Shown piece by piece: positions 1-13,513 of a stretch of 64,000 nt of DNA. Every line of letters begins with the position of its first letter. Position 1 is the first letter of the stretch. The notes below the pieces were generated by a model that worked only from the letters and a program-made list of their open reading frames with translations, made no database searches and was not told where the DNA came from. Origin of the DNA: Quillaja saponaria. Lineage: Eukaryota; Streptophyta; Magnoliopsida; Fabales; Quillajaceae. The translations under genes and the position numbers were made by a program. The DNA lies in assembly GCA_029379385.1 (NCBI GenBank), contig CM055614.1, forward strand, positions 13,831,528 to 13,895,527. Direction: 5' to 3'.

Positions 1-1585
1 TGACTTGGTATTACATTTTCAGTGTTCTTTTTGCTCTGCATTTCACAACCTGATCAGTAAGTTAAAGCATGATCAAAGTAATGTGGGTTGTTCTTGATTA
101 CTGAATTGAATTTAGTTTCTTGCATCTTCTTCTTCTTGGTGTTATTGTTGTTGGTTTTTTTCTTTAATAAGAATTTTTTGTATAAACAAGTGCATGCCTT
201 CATTAAGTATATTTCAAGGTGGGTCTTTGATGAAATATTAGGAAAAATGTATTCACTATTGTGTATTTCATTTTCTTTGACTGAAAATGGAAAAAAAGTT
301 ACCCTCTTGAATATATCTGGGTTGAGTGCTACCAGAAACTTGGCATCCCAGATACTGGGTATACTTTTTTCTTTTGAGGGTTTCTTGTTGAGGGTTACTC
401 GGAAATGGGCTGTTGATGTTTTAACTTTATTTACTATAATTAAGCCGTAAATTTTCTTTGACTTATTTAGAATTATGAATTTTCTGTTATCTGCAGATGA
501 ATTGAATTATTGTCTTTTTATCTCACAAATGGTGTGAAACTGAACACTTGTTCCTAAGAATAGATAGTATGGAATGCATTTTTTAGAGGGTGGTTTCCTT
601 GGGACTAAATAGCTCATTTTTGGTTTAGTCTGATCGTGGTCTAGAATATTTACAAACATCATTTCTTTGGGCTTGCTAAACTGAAGTTTGTCAGATAGAG
701 CTTCCAGCAGAAGATGGAATGCTTTAGAGCTTCTGGGATATTTCATTTTTGCTGTCCTAAATTTTCATTTTAGAAGGTGTCCTTTCAGAGAAAATTATCC
801 TGTATATGTTAACCAAATTGTGTTCAATTTCTCTGAGATGCGTCAATTAGTAAGAAGTGGGCATGGCACTTGATTCTGCATAAATACAGATTTGCTCAAT
901 TGTAAAACTGTAGTACTTGCAAATTTTGTGTTAAACTGTGGATCCTCCACAACAAGGAATGTGTTTCGCGATTGCTTACAAATGAAGGAGTTTCTTTTCC
1001 TTCTTTTAGTTAGGAGTTTATTGTGGAGATTAAAGTGCTATTTTTCGTTTTCACCAAATCAAAATGTTTCATGAGTTGCAATAAACTTCAATAAATATGT
1101 TCCTCCTTTTTCTTTATTTTCTTACTCTTCTTTTGGTTTATCATGAGGCCTATGAGGCTTGGTTCACATAATCAGTTCTATCATTATAAATTACTAGTAC
1201 AAAGTTCATAAAATTTTGCAAGGAAATTTAGAATGATTCGTGATAGTTTATATGATTAAAATGATTACATACCACTGCGATATGTAGTATAAAAGTAGTA
1301 ATTAGGCAATAATTGAGCTCTAAGACATCCAGCAAATAATGTTTGAAATGTATTCATCTGCTAGGTGTATACATTATGCAGCTATGTAAACTATGAAAAT
1401 ATACAAAATCTTTTGTTTCTTTCATAAGAACCTACCTTTATATCTGAAGTATATTGTAACACATAGCAACGGAAGTTAACTCATTGATTGTTATTATCTA
1501 AGTCGCTATAGCAGGCAAGAGTAGGATTGGTTATTCTCCTTTTTTTCTTCTTCTTTTATTTTATTATTTTTATTTTGCAATGTAG
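1..1585 (+). other. Non-coding region upstream of RDR1, including the end of a 5'-leader intron
   Basis: No convincing coding sequence is seen on either strand; the short open frames have no recognisable family. A pyrimidine-rich tract ending in a good 3' splice site (tgcaatgtag, ending 1585) lies 37 bases before the RDR1 start codon. The RDR1 leader is therefore probably spliced, and much of this stretch may be leader intron. The first leader exon and the promoter were not located and may lie outside the window. Confidence 0.5.
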
Positions 1586-1622
1586 AAATACAGCATTGGA
1601 GTATACTTGGGTCTTGGATTTG

Positions 1623-4600
1623 ATGGGTAAGACAATTCATTTGTCTGGATTTCCTTCTAACGTATCTGCACACCAAGTAAAGGTGTTACTCGAACAGTAT
1701 ACTGGTGAGAAAACTGTCTATGCTATTAAGATTCGGCAAACCAAAGGGCGGGGCTCGAGGAGCATATGCTATTGTGCAATTCACCACCATCAAAGATGCT
1801 GCTTTGTTCATTTCTTTGGCTAATAAATCCTTAAGGTATGGACGATCTTATCTGAAGGCTCGGGAAATGGAGAAAGATATTGTTCCCAAACCGAGAACCT
1901 ATTTACATAGCCTTGAGCATGTGACCCTGTATTTTGGCTGTCAGACCTCAAAGGAAAAATTTGCTATTTTATGGAAAGGAATGGATGCTATTGTGAATTT
2001 TGGGATTGGAATGCGAAAATTACATTTCTTTCTCTCCTATAATAATGTGAAATACAGACTAGAGCTTTCATACGAGAACATTTGGCAGATTGAGCTACGT
2101 CGACCACGGGGTCAAACTGCAAAGTACCTTCTGATTCAGGTTTAATTATTATTTTTTTATTAATGTTGATATAACATTCTTTCTGTAATAGACTCTCCAG
2201 CTGGTTTCTACTAGTTTTGTTAGTCTAAAATAGAGTTCTGGATATAAAATCGAACTGTTAAGGAACTTTTGTTGATTTATTATTTGAGTTAGAGTAATTT
2301 TCAATAAATATAGTAAATATGTCTGCTCTAAGACAGGAAGAGATCTTGTTCATTGAGACGAAGTATGTCTTGGTTATAATCGTCAGAACTGTGAACATGT
2401 TAGGAAACTTATAATGGGTTAAATTACTACATTTTGCAACTGAGGTGTTTTCTTGGTTATGGGTGCGGTTATTTTTTGTCTCTCTCGATTATTTCTAGGA
2501 GTAACCATTTGTATTGCTATGTATCTTCCATGTCCTCGACTTTGCTAATCAATCCTTCTTTTGTTATTTTACCCTGGTGCATAAAGTCTCAAATACTAAT
2601 TTCTTTTTTCCTTGTGTGCTGAACTATTCTTTCAGTTAGGCTGTTGCTTGTCAGTTAACTAAATGAAATTCTTGTATGAATAGAATGTTTCAAGCCCAAT
2701 GATTTGTCATAGTTACCGGCATCATGCAAAATGTTATGCACCAAATTATACTAGTACTGTTGCTCAGTTGTGTCAATTCCATGAATTTGAACTGCTTTAA
2801 TGGTTATCTTTGTTGCTAGTGCCACTGCAAGCAAATTTTCTTCTATGTCATTGAGCCATTGTAGATTGCTATGACATGTTTCTTAAGCAAACATGATATT
2901 TAATGAATGCTATATATTTTTTTTTTTCCATTGTTAGTTATATGGAGTTCCTCGGATCTTTGAGAAAGATGTACGTCCTTCAGTAGAAGTATTTGATAAT
3001 CCGCATCTTAACTTCTTTAAAGATACCCCTGATGATCAATGGGTTAGGGCTATTGATTTCACTCCTTCATGCTGTATTGGGCAGTCTTCTGCTTTATGTT
3101 TAGAGCTTCCTTCTGGTCAGCAACTTCCTAACTTTCAGGAAAACTTTGCTTATTATGAAGAAAGTGAAAGGAAATACACTTTGGAAACTGGCTCTCCTTT
3201 TTCTTGCAATCAGGACCTAGTCCCAATTGTTGGCCCTCCAGCAGGCATTGAAATACCATTTGAGATATTATTTAGAATTAACTTGTTGGTTCAGCATGGG
3301 TGTCTTGCAGGTACTGCACTTGATATTAACTTTTATCGGTTGGTTGATCCTTGTAGAATAGGCATTGCTTTAATAAAACATGCCTTAGAGAAGCTGTATC
3401 ATTCAAAAGAATTTTGCTATGAACCATCAAGGTGGCTGAATGAGCAATATCGAAAATATCTGACATCAAAGCATCCTCCACCATCACCTTCTATGTCCTT
3501 AGATGCTGGATTAGTATATGTATGCAGGGTTCAGATTACACCCTGTAAAGTTTACTTTTCTGGGCCAGAGGTGAATGTCTCAAACCGCGTACTGCGCCAC
3601 TTCCATGAATATATCAATGACTTCATTCGAGTTTCTTTTGTTGATGAGGAGTGGGATAAAATGTATTCGACAGATTTAGCTCCTCGAACATCATCTTCAG
3701 TTGAGGACAGGAGAACTGGAATTTACAAAAGGATTCTTTCCATTCTTAGAAATGGTATAGTCATCGGTGACAAGAAGTTTGAGTTTCTAGCATTCTCCTC
3801 AAGTCAATTACGGGAAAATTCAATGTGGATGTTTTCCTCGAGGAATGGAATTACTCCTGGCTCTATAAGAGAATGGATGGGCAACTTCAGTCAGATTAAA
3901 AATGTGGCTAAATATGCTGCGAGACTGGGACAATCTTTCGGTTCATCTACAGAAACTTTGACTGTTGGTAGACATGAAATTGAATTTATTCTTGATGTGG
4001 AGGATAGACGTGGTGAGACCAATTATGTCTTCTCTGATGGAATTGGGAAGATATCTGCCGAATTTGCTAGGGGAGTGGCTATGAAATGTGGCCACAGAGA
4101 ATACACTCCATCTGCCTTTCAAATTCGATATGCTGGTTACAAAGGAGTTGTGGCTGTTGATCCAACCTCCTCGTTGAAATTGTCATTGAGAAAGAGCATG
4201 CTCAAGTATGAATCAGATAACACAAAACTAGATGTTTTGGCTTGTAGCAAATTTCAGCCCTGCTTTTTGAATCGGCAGTTGATTACTCTATTATCTACTC
4301 TTGGGGTCGAGGATCATATTTTTGAGAAAAAACAAAGAGAAGCTGTTAATCAACTGAATTCTATCCTTACAGATTCAGTAAGGGCACAGGAGGCTCTGGA
4401 CTTGATGTCTCCAGGGGAGAACACTAATATTCTGAAGGAAATGCTCATCTGTGGTTATATGCCGATGGACGAACCATTTCTTGCAATGATGCTGCAAACA
4501 TTTAGGGCATCAAAGTTGCTGGATTTGCGACTCAAAGCAAGAATCTTTATCCCTAATGGAAGAGCAATGATGGGATGTCTGGATGAAACAAGAACCTTGA

Positions 4601-7555
4601 AATATGGTCAGGTATTTGTCCAATTTTCTGGAACGAGGTTTAGGCATCTCTTTGATGATTACACAATGTATTATGGATCAGAACAACAGCATATTTGTGA
4701 GGGAAAGGTTGTTGTTGCAAAAAATCCCTGCTTGCATCCAGGTGATGTGCGTGTTTTAAAGGCTGTGAATGTGCCAGCTTTACACCATATGGTGGACTGT
4801 GTTGTTTTCCCGCAAAAAGGACCCAGGTAAATTTATTTCTCATGATTTCTGATTTATCATCTATGTTATTGTGAATTCATGCTAGTGTAAAGTGTTGTAT
4901 ATAATTCATCCAGTGTGACATTACATATAATTTTTTGTTGAAAATTAAATATAAGATTAGAAGATGGATGCCTCTTTGTGGATGGATGTGCATGCTGGTA
5001 TAAACTTACAAACATACACCTGAAAAGATAGACATATGCTGATCAATCCCTAAATATTATAAAGATGCATCTTAGTTTGATTAATGCAAGATTCTCCTGT
5101 CATGTATGTGCCAATGGTGATTTGGTTGGTCCATTGGTACATCCTACCTGAAAACCGTGGAGAGAAACAAGGGCATGTAAACCACAGGTTTTGTTTATGA
5201 GTTACTAATAATAAATATACAAAAAATGAAAACAAAGTTTTTTCATGTTTTTTGAAGACACGTTCTGGTTTGTGAGGTGGCAGTATCACGCATTATGTTC
5301 ACAGCAATAATCCTTCTTTAATATTACAATTTGCATTGCAGTTTTACACAGTATGTGAAGTCTTGTTATATTTATTCTAATCGTTGAAGGCTTTTAAAAT
5401 TTGGTCACCTTCTGTTTCTAGTTAGCTGTTTTACACAGACTTGTCTGTGAGGCTTTGGCATTTAAACATGACATGTCATTATTATTATATATTTTATTTA
5501 TTGAAGAGATAAGATATCACTTGCTTCATTCAAGCAGGCCTTGAATATGTTAAAGTGACAGAGCTAAATTTGTTCTGTTCATAAGACCAAAGTGTTACTC
5601 TGACATGGTGTATCTTCTGTTTTAAGTAATAGTTGGATTCCTATATTGTGTAATGACTTTAATTAATGACTTTCAATGCAAGACCTCATCCAAATGAGTG
5701 TTCTGGAAGTGATTTGGATGGAGATATCTACTTTGTCTGTTGGGACCATGAATTGATTCCTCCTCAACAAATCCAACCAATGGATTACACGCCTGCACCA
5801 AGTATGGAATTGGATCATGATGTCACGATAGAGGTAATATTCTGAGAGTGACATGGAAAAGCAATTTTATAATTTGTTTGGTTCACTTATTAACTTTATT
5901 CTTTAAGCTAGCCTTCCTAAATAATTGTGTTAATATACCTCATTATCATAAGTAATGGATTGTGATTTCTATGGTCCCCTTTTTTCTTTAGAAAGTTTAG
6001 GATTTCTATATTGGCAAACTAGCAGACACTGCTGTAAGTCAAACATATACATACACTTGGTACTAATACAAGTACCGGGCAGGTTTCATTTTGAACAAGG
6101 AAGAGGGAAAATAAGTAATGGTAATGACTATGAATCACCAATCAATCTTCAAAACTATGATGCAAAGTTTTCAATTTTAGGAGACCAAAAGAATGTTATA
6201 GAACTATCGGGATGCTACATTGCTAGCATGATTAGGTGGGTGAGTAAAGTGCAGAATTGATCATTTTTGTTTGCTAAATACTTCCCCTGGTAGCTCAGTA
6301 GATCTCTTTGCACCTAGTTTGTTTGGGTGAGGATGCATTTTGTATAGGCATGTTTGTGGGTTGTCATTTCAGGTTACCATTTTATTTTATTGGCAAATGA
6401 GTGTACTTGCTGGGCCTGCGTGTTGTTCATTATGCAAGGCTTATGTGTTGTTCCATTCCAGCTGAGTCACAAATATAAATTTATTTTCTTAATTTTATAA
6501 CTTCATGTTTTTTTAGTGATCCCCAAACTTACCCTTTTCGTATACCCTTCTTACTCTTATCTTTCTTTCAGTAAAAAAAGAAAAAGAAAAACTAAAAACT
6601 GAAGTCAAGCATTAAAGTTATTAATTTTTTGTTACTGTTGCTGACTTTCTCCAATTGGAATCTTTTTGAATCGATGCTTGTTTTCATTGAATACCTAAAA
6701 CTTTATTTCTTGGTGCAGGAAGTTGAGGAGTATTTTGCCAACTACATAGTTAATGACAGCTTAGGAATAATTGCCAATGCCCATACAGCCTTTGCAGATA
6801 AGGAGGATAAGAAAGCAATGAGTAGTCAATGTATTGAGCTTGCAAAGTTATTCTCTGTAGCTGTGGACTTCCCAAAAACTGGTATTGCAGCTGTTATACC
6901 ACCTAAACTTCATGTCAAAGAATATCCAGACTTCATGGAAAAGCCAGACAAACCCACCTATGAATCTCCAAGGGTTATAGGAAAGCTTTTTAGAGAAGTG
7001 AAAGATATTGCACCACATACTAGCTCTACCTCGCCCTTCACTCGGGAAGTTGCTGAACGGTCATATGACCCTGACATGGAAGTTGATGGCTTTGAGGAGT
7101 ACATTGATGATGCTTTCAATTACAAGACCAACTATGATTACAAGTTAGGAAATCTGATGGACTATTATGGGATCAAAACTGAGGCTGAAATACTCAGTGG
7201 GAACATTATGAGGATGTCTAAATCTTTTACAAAAAGAAGGGACGCAGAAGCAATCACTATGGCTGTAAGGTCTTTACGAAAAGAAGCTAGGACCTGGTTC
7301 AATGAGAATGGAGGTGGGTTAGACTTAGGGGCTGATGATGTATATGCAAAAGCTTCAGCTTGGTACCATGTGACTTATCATCCTGATTATTGGGGATGTT
7401 ATAATGAAGGTATGAATCGCGATCATTTCCTCAGCTTTCCGTGGTGTGTCTATGACAAGCTAGTGAAAATCAAGAGGGACAATGCCAGCATTCGAAGGTC
7501 TCTAAACCTGTCAACCTTGGAACATCAGTTTAGTCGTGGACTGTATCTGCGTTGA
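1623..7555 (+). CDS. RDR1: RNA-dependent RNA polymerase, RDR1 type (frameshift in first coding exon)
   Basis: RDR1 copies viral and aberrant RNA into dsRNA for Dicer-like enzymes and supports salicylate-linked antiviral silencing (family knowledge). Four coding exons with GT-AG borders: 1623-2139, 2938-4826, 5683-5833, 6719-7555. Joined, they give about 1,130 residues, close to Arabidopsis RDR1 (about 1,107). The start MGKTIHLSGFPSNVSA is the RDR1 N-terminus with its RRM-like fold. The catalytic loop DLDGD lies near residues 812-816 in the context ECSGSDLDGDIYFVCWD, at the start of exon 3. The C-terminus NLSTLEHQFSRGLYLR is also RDR1-like. Anomaly: exon 1 changes frame at 1738-1740, where CAAACC stands for an expected CAACC. 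After Q39 the reading continues as PKGGARGAYAIVQF one frame over. All other exons are open and in phase. An ATG at 1720 lies in the downstream frame and could give a protein of about 1,098 residues with a shortened N-terminus. Family assignment is secure; whether the gene is functional is open. Confidence 0.93.
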
Positions 7556-7607
7556 AAACTGTTTGTTCTGTGCATATTAGGGTTTGGGTTTGCTAGTGTG
7601 TATATTT

Positions 7608-7613
7608 AATAAA
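7608..7613 (+). terminator. Probable RDR1 polyadenylation signal
   Basis: AATAAA lies 53 bases after the RDR1 stop codon in a TA-rich stretch, a usual position for a plant near-upstream polyadenylation element. The cleavage site itself was not located. Confidence 0.5.
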
Positions 7614-7619
7614 ACATAT

Positions 7620-8279
7620 ATATATTTAATGCACTTCAATGTAATTCTTGTGGGGTAAGTTATGATTGTCATGTGTAATACTCTAAGCTGATGAACAAGG
7701 CTTGAACTGGGATGCTATTTTAAGTTATGTGAATAGGATTTTTCTTGAAAAGAATTTTTGCGCAATTACTAAATGTTGGACTGACTATTTTGATACTAGA
7801 TAGGGAAGTACTTGAGACGTATAATAACAGAACTAACCGCCATAAACGTAGACTTTTTGACAGACTGATAAAACAAATTCAACAATAATTTTACTTTTTA
7901 AGTGTCTGATGAGGACACTCTCCATGCTAACTCTTAGTGCCCAATAAAACTGGAAAAAAAAGAAAGATAGGTTTATATAAAAAAAAATAGGACTAATGCT
8001 AGTGGAACTTCAATAGTTACACTACAAGCTCCTTACCTATGGCATCTAAAAAACTCATGACATCCTGGGGTGGGTGTAAATGACTCTAGAAAGATTCCAG
8101 TAAAGTAGAGATAAAGAGGGTGTTGTTTGATAAAGTTAATGTGATCGTTGAAGAAAACCAAGCTCTTTATCAGATTGTTGCCTGTTGGTACTTTTGTGGA
8201 ACTGCTAATTCTACAGTAGTCTGCCTAGAAGTAAAATGTTAACGGTGAGAATCCCATCTATTATCATCATTGGTGCATC
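7620..8279. other. Intergenic DNA after RDR1
   Basis: AT-rich sequence between the RDR1 3' end and the left end of the neighbouring retrotransposon. No coding or repeat structure was recognised. Confidence 0.4.
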
Positions 8280-8289
8280 AACACCAAGA

Positions 8290-8727
8290 TCTCAAATGCC
8301 CCTTAAGTGTCAACCCGCAAGGACCATGTGCAACGAACGTAGACAGATTTGTCAGCAATAAGCAACAAGAATGTAAATGTCACATAAATTATAAAAAAAG
8401 GGCTCTAATTTCTCATTAATCATGCTTGGTGTAAAGGAAGTTACAAGCAACACCAATTAAAGGAAGTTACAAGCAACACCAATTAAGTATGACAAAGCTT
8501 GTGTACAAAGTTTACCATCCACTCACCATACAAACTCTCCCTAAAGAGCATTTTGCACAAAATTCATCTAGCACAAACAAACATAATTTTCTAGTTATCA
8601 CAAAATACTATTTACTTTAATTACAAAATACCATGTGTCAGGCTCTCTTTCAAGCTACCCTGCAATGTTGCCATCACAAGGCAAGTAGTTATCTGTGACA
8701 TATATCAGACAAGTTTGGATTGTGACA
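8290..8727 (-). repeat. 3' LTR of the Ty3/gypsy element
   Basis: It aligns with 13,099-13,513 through shared blocks such as aagtgtcaacccgcaa/aggtgtcaacccgcaa and catgcttggtgtaa. On the element strand it begins TGTCACAATCC. Immediately outside, at 8,728-8,739, is tttcttccccac, which on the element strand is a polypurine tract, so this border is well defined. The other end is approximate. Inside it (8,438-8,491) a 26-bp unit is present twice in tandem and only once in the other LTR. Confidence 0.7.
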
Positions 8728-11700
8728 TTTCTTCCCCACTTAATAGGTCAACATCTTCGTTGACTTGACTACTTGAAAGTGGTTTAACATTGACAAATCT
8801 TCATCTTTCTCCTAATTGATTTCTTCATGTTGAAGACCCTTCCATTTGAATAAGAACTCATGGCGTGGAACCTTCTGATAATCACACTTCTTTCGGCTAG
8901 AATCTCCTTGACAACTTTTCTTTGTGTCTTCTTAAGGTTGACTGTTGGCTTGGTTAACTTGTTGCATTTTTTATCTTCTAGATTTGGATGATACGACTTA
9001 AGCTTGCAAAAATGAATCACCAAGTGTATCTTCATCAGCGAAGGGTCAATCTTGTAAGCTACTTTCCTTACCTTGGAAATAATTGGAAGTGGGCCATCAT
9101 ACTTACTAAAAGTTTGTGATCTTCCCTCTTAGTCCCTTCAGCTATTCTTTCGAGACCTTGACCATTACAACATCTACAACTTGGAACTCTAGCTTTAGTT
9201 GTCCTTTGTCTGCCCATTTTTTCATTCGCTTAGAAGATTTTTCTAAGTAAGCTCGAGCAATTTTAATGTTTTGCTTCCAGTTTTAAGTAAAATGGAATGC
9301 TTTAGGACTCTTTCTTGTATAAGGCCCATTAAGTGTAAGAGGATAGGAGTGGCTGTTGACCTATGACAATCTCAAGAAGACTCCTGTTAGCCAGCATAAC
9401 TCTTTTGGGTATTAAAGCAAAACTAAGCAACATAAAGTAATTTTGGCCAATTTCTCTGGTTGGCACTGGCAAAATGATGTAAATATTCTTCGAGTTTTCC
9501 ATTAAATCTCTCAATCAAGCCATCAGTTTATGAATGATAGCTAAATGAAATGTGCAACTGTGAGCAGAGTAGGTTGCATAATTTGAACCAAAAAGTCCAT
9601 GTGAACCTGCTATCTCGACCACTAATAATGTTCTTGGGTAGAGCAACACTTTGGTGCAGAATGAATATAACATCGAAAACTGATCAACTACCACCAAGAT
9701 AGTACGTAAGTATTGAGAGATTGGTAACGAAGTCGAGATACACACTCTCATATGGACAAGTCGGCATTGGCAGTAACTCTAGTAGCCTTTCAATTTTCTT
9801 CCGCTCAACCTTGTCTTGCTAGCAAATAAGACACATTTTGGAGTAATTCACTGAATCCTCCCTCACCTGAGGCTAATAGTACCTCTATTTTAGAAAGGCA
9901 TAAGTTTTCTCTTAACTCGGGTGACTGGCCCACAAAGTGTCATGACACTCCTTCAAAAGTGCCCTTCGCAAATCTCTTGCTTTGGGAACGAACAATCGGC
10001 TTCTCTTCGCCATCAATAGTCTATTCTCCACCCAAAATTGATGAGTCATCCTTTCTTTGGCTAGGTTTACGATAGCCTAAGCAACTAGATGCTTATCCAA
10101 GTTCTCTCGAATATGCTCATGCATCAAAGTAACAACAAGACTACTCGACATGTGCGCTACATAAGTAATTGCCGCAAGCTCAGCCTTGTGACTAAGCGCA
10201 TTAGTTGCCTTAGTACTTTTCCCCCTTATGCTCAAATTAAAAGTCAAACTAAACTAGAAATTCATGCTAACGGCCCTTCTAAAGTGTCAATTAACTTCGG
10301 GTGTGTAAATAATTATTGTCAATCTTCACAATGAACTTTGACCCTAAAAAGTAGTGTCTCCACACCCGCAAACAATGAATAACAACATGTGCCTCCTTCT
10401 ATTGAGTTGTATACCTCCCATTGGCTTGTGATAACTTATGACTTTCATAAGCTATGGTTCTCTTAAAGCAAGACTCACCAATGGGCATAATTAGATGCAT
10501 TAGTTTACACTTTAAAAGGCTTTGAGATATCTAGCAAGACTAAAACCAGATCACTAATCTTAACCACCTTCATGTCTTCAAATGTGGCTCGACATGGTTT
10601 ATTCCAATGCTAAATGCACATATTCAATAACTCTGTTAGGGGTGCAAATCTCATTGAATAACTTTTAACAAACCGAATGTAGTATTTTGTTACTAAGGAA
10701 AGAACTCAATTAGGTGATGCTTGTGGGAGTCTTTCACTCTTTGATAACTCTCATTTTATCTAAGTCCATTCAGATACGATCATACTCAATGATGTGACTA
10801 AGAAACTTGATTTATTTTTGCATAAAAGAACATTTTCCCATTTCACAAACAATTGATTCTCTTTTAGCCAGTCGAAAACCAACTGTAAGTGCTTTTTATG
10901 ATCTTCCAGAGTGGAGCTATAAATCACAATGCTATCTAAGTAAACCATGACCAACTTCCAAGTAACAGCAAAAAACCTAGTTCATGAGAGTGGAGAATGT
11001 AGCTGGTGCATTCATCAACCCAAATAACATTAACAAGAACTCAAATGTACCATATTGGGTGAAGTAACAGGCACCACTCAGTGGGTTAAAAAGATCAGCG
11101 ATAAGCATTATAGGATAATTGTTCTGCACTTGGCCTTATTGAGAACCTTGTAATCAACACACATTCGCATGCTCCCATCATACTTCTTTTAAAATAGCAC
11201 ATGTGCTCCAAATGATGCCTTTAAAAGCCTTATAAACCAGGACTCTAGCAGTTCATTTAGCTATTTCCTAAGCTCAACCAACTCAGGTGGTGCCATCCTG
11301 ACTTGATGCTAGACACTAACTAAATCTTGCAATTAATAGCTTTACGTAGTAGCAAGATTTGTGGAAGCTTGTCAAGCACGACTTCTTCAAATTCTTTCAA
11401 AACTCCTTGTATTTTTGAACGGCATTGACTTTCCATCCCACTGACCCTCAGTAACCAAGGGTATGACAATAAAAGTAGGCTTATGTTGCTTGAAACCATT
11501 TTTGAATTGTATAGCCGACAAAAGTGTAGTCTTAACAAGTTAATTGATCACAGTTGGTACAACAACTAGTTGCTTCCCTATTATCATGAGACAACTATCA
11601 GCAAGAATTATTGTAAGCCCAAATGTCTAACATGCCCACTTGTAAGGCCGGTTACCAACTAAAATGGCAATTAAAAAACAATTGATCTTTGTTACCAATT

Positions 11701-13043
11701 TTCATATAACTCTTAGCATGCTTCTTGAGTGCCTCAATGAAATGCATTTCCCCTATCCTAGGCTGATCATCATTAGAATCATCTTCATCCTTATTAGCTT
11801 AAGTCTAAGATGCTTCACGAACTAAAGCTTGTAAAAGAATTAAATGCAGTTCTATGTGAATATTACATAACTCTATGTGGACCACTATATAAGAAACAAA
11901 TGATTGTCTTGGGTTTGGAGGTTGGTAGATACCCATGATGATTATACACTGCTAGTGGCATAGGAAAGGTCTCCTTTGATCCCCTCCCCCACTCTTTCTT
12001 TTTCTTGGCTTGCTAATCTGTCAGCCACTGCCTCAACTAGAAGATTGTTATGGTTTCTTACTAGCAAAACTCTCAAGAGCATAGTCTGTTAAACAGTCGG
12101 CTGCTTCCTCAGCTATGGCCAAATCCTAGCTAGACCCGTTGTAGTTAAAGTTCAGTCCTCACCCACAGCTTAGGCTTGCAAGAATATAGAACATCTTATC
12201 TTTCTCTAATGTTTCATGAATGTTTAACATTCATCCTACAAATCTCTTCATATTTATGGATTGTCTTTATTTGTTTCAGTTCTCTCTAGTTGCGTTAAGC
12301 AATGTATTCGACATTTTCGAGAAGGAATTAGTCTTTTAACTTTTGCTTAAAATCCTTCCAAGTGTCAGTCACAAATTTATTAACTTGTATATGTGTGGAC
12401 ATACTTTGTCCTCCACCAAAGCTTAGCATTCCCAGAAAGATACATAGTAATCACTGTCACCTTTGCTTTTTCCTAATCCATTCCACTACTTCTAAGTATT
12501 ACTCCAAGTCGAATAAAAAATTTCCCCAATTCCTTATCATCGTGTGCCTCTTCTTAGGCACGAGGCTCATGAACTTTCATTTGACATTGTCCCCACCCTC
12601 AACATATGGTATGTGGTCGTCATAACCCACTGTTCTCATAGTTAGGTTGACCTTGATGTTCAGTTCACCAAGTTCATCTTTCACAGTGTCCATCTCATCC
12701 AAAAGACCACCATATATGGTGTTAGCCATGCCATCAAGTTGTCTTTAGGCTTGGTCGTTGCCATCCATTCGCTCCTCGAGTTTGAGAGCCATGTCACCTT
12801 TTCTTTGGATACCTTTGCTCCTCTCAAATGCCCACATGTGGTTAACTAATCTTTCAAGGGCTATCACCATTTGAATCAGGTCAGGAATGTTATACTCATT
12901 CAACAAAGCCCGTATCTCAGCTATGGAGTCACCCACTCCTGAAAACTTGCCTAGCTATAACTTCTGTTTGTTCATTATGCTCTTCCACATGACAAGTTCC
13001 TTTGCAAACTGGAATGAAATTCTACATTCTCAATTGCTCGAAA

Positions 13044-13061
13044 CATGGCTTTGATATCAAT
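13044..13061 (-). other. Degenerate initiator-Met tRNA primer-binding site of the Ty3/gypsy element
   Basis: On the element strand this reads TTGATATCAAAGCCATG, against the usual plant TGGTATCAGAGCCATG. It lies where a primer site is expected, just after the 5' LTR. Confidence 0.5.
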
Positions 13062-13513
13062 TTTTACTTTTTATCCCTTCGTGGGTAGCAAGTGAGTTTC
13101 TCAAATGACCTTTAGGTGTCAACCCGCAAAAATAATTTGCAACGAATGCATGCAAGTTTGTAAGCAAGTAAGCAACAAGAATGTCAATTTCACATAGATT
13201 GCAAGAAAGGGCTACGATTTCTCATTATTCATGCTTGGTGTAAGAGAAGTTACAAGCAATACGAAGTAAGTCTGATAAGCTCTAGTACAAAGTTCACTAT
13301 TAGCTGACTATACACCCCTCCCTTTAAAAAGCATTTTTTTCGGAAGTCCCTCTAGCACAAATAGACATCATTTTTCTCAGTTATCACAAAAAACTATCCA
13401 TTTTAATTACAAAAATACCATGTGTTAAGCCCTGTGTCCAGCTACCTTACAATGGTGCCCCTTAAGATAAGCGAACATGTGCTATATGCACTAAACAAGC
13501 TTGGATTGTGACA
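13062..13513 (-). repeat. 5' LTR of the Ty3/gypsy element
   Basis: Counterpart of the LTR at 8,290-8,727, also beginning TGTCACAATCC on the element strand. The inner end is set by the degenerate primer site next to it and is uncertain by some tens of bases. The two LTRs differ at many positions, so the insertion is old. Confidence 0.65.

Larger units (their letters stand above)
8280..13513 (-). mobile_element. Decayed Ty3/gypsy LTR retrotransposon, probably a chromovirus
   Basis: About 5.2 kb on the minus strand, bounded by related direct repeats (LTRs) at about 8,290-8,727 and 13,062-13,513. In element direction the order is 5' LTR, primer site, gag, reverse transcriptase, integrase, 3' LTR, which is the Ty3/gypsy order. 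A gag-like stretch lies at 12,745-12,936. A stretch like the pol region before RT lies at 11,320-11,538. The RT active-site region at 10,760-10,954 reads VYLDSIVIYSSTLEDHKKHL. Integrase remnants lie at 9,329-9,751 (ILVVVDQFSMLYSF), and a chromodomain-like end at 8,784-9,035 (RKVVKEILAERSVIIRR). The RT motif is YLDS rather than YLDD, and stops and frameshifts interrupt every domain, so the element cannot act by itself. The short length and small LTRs suggest the Reina group, which is only a guess. Confidence 0.8.

Noticed and set aside
507..1074. Short open frames on both strands upstream of RDR1
   Set aside because: No family resemblance, overlapping on opposite strands, and located in what is probably leader intron.
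5955..6260. A 101-codon plus-strand open frame inside RDR1 intron 3
   Set aside because: Exons 3 and 4 of RDR1 join perfectly in phase without it, and it resembles no known protein.
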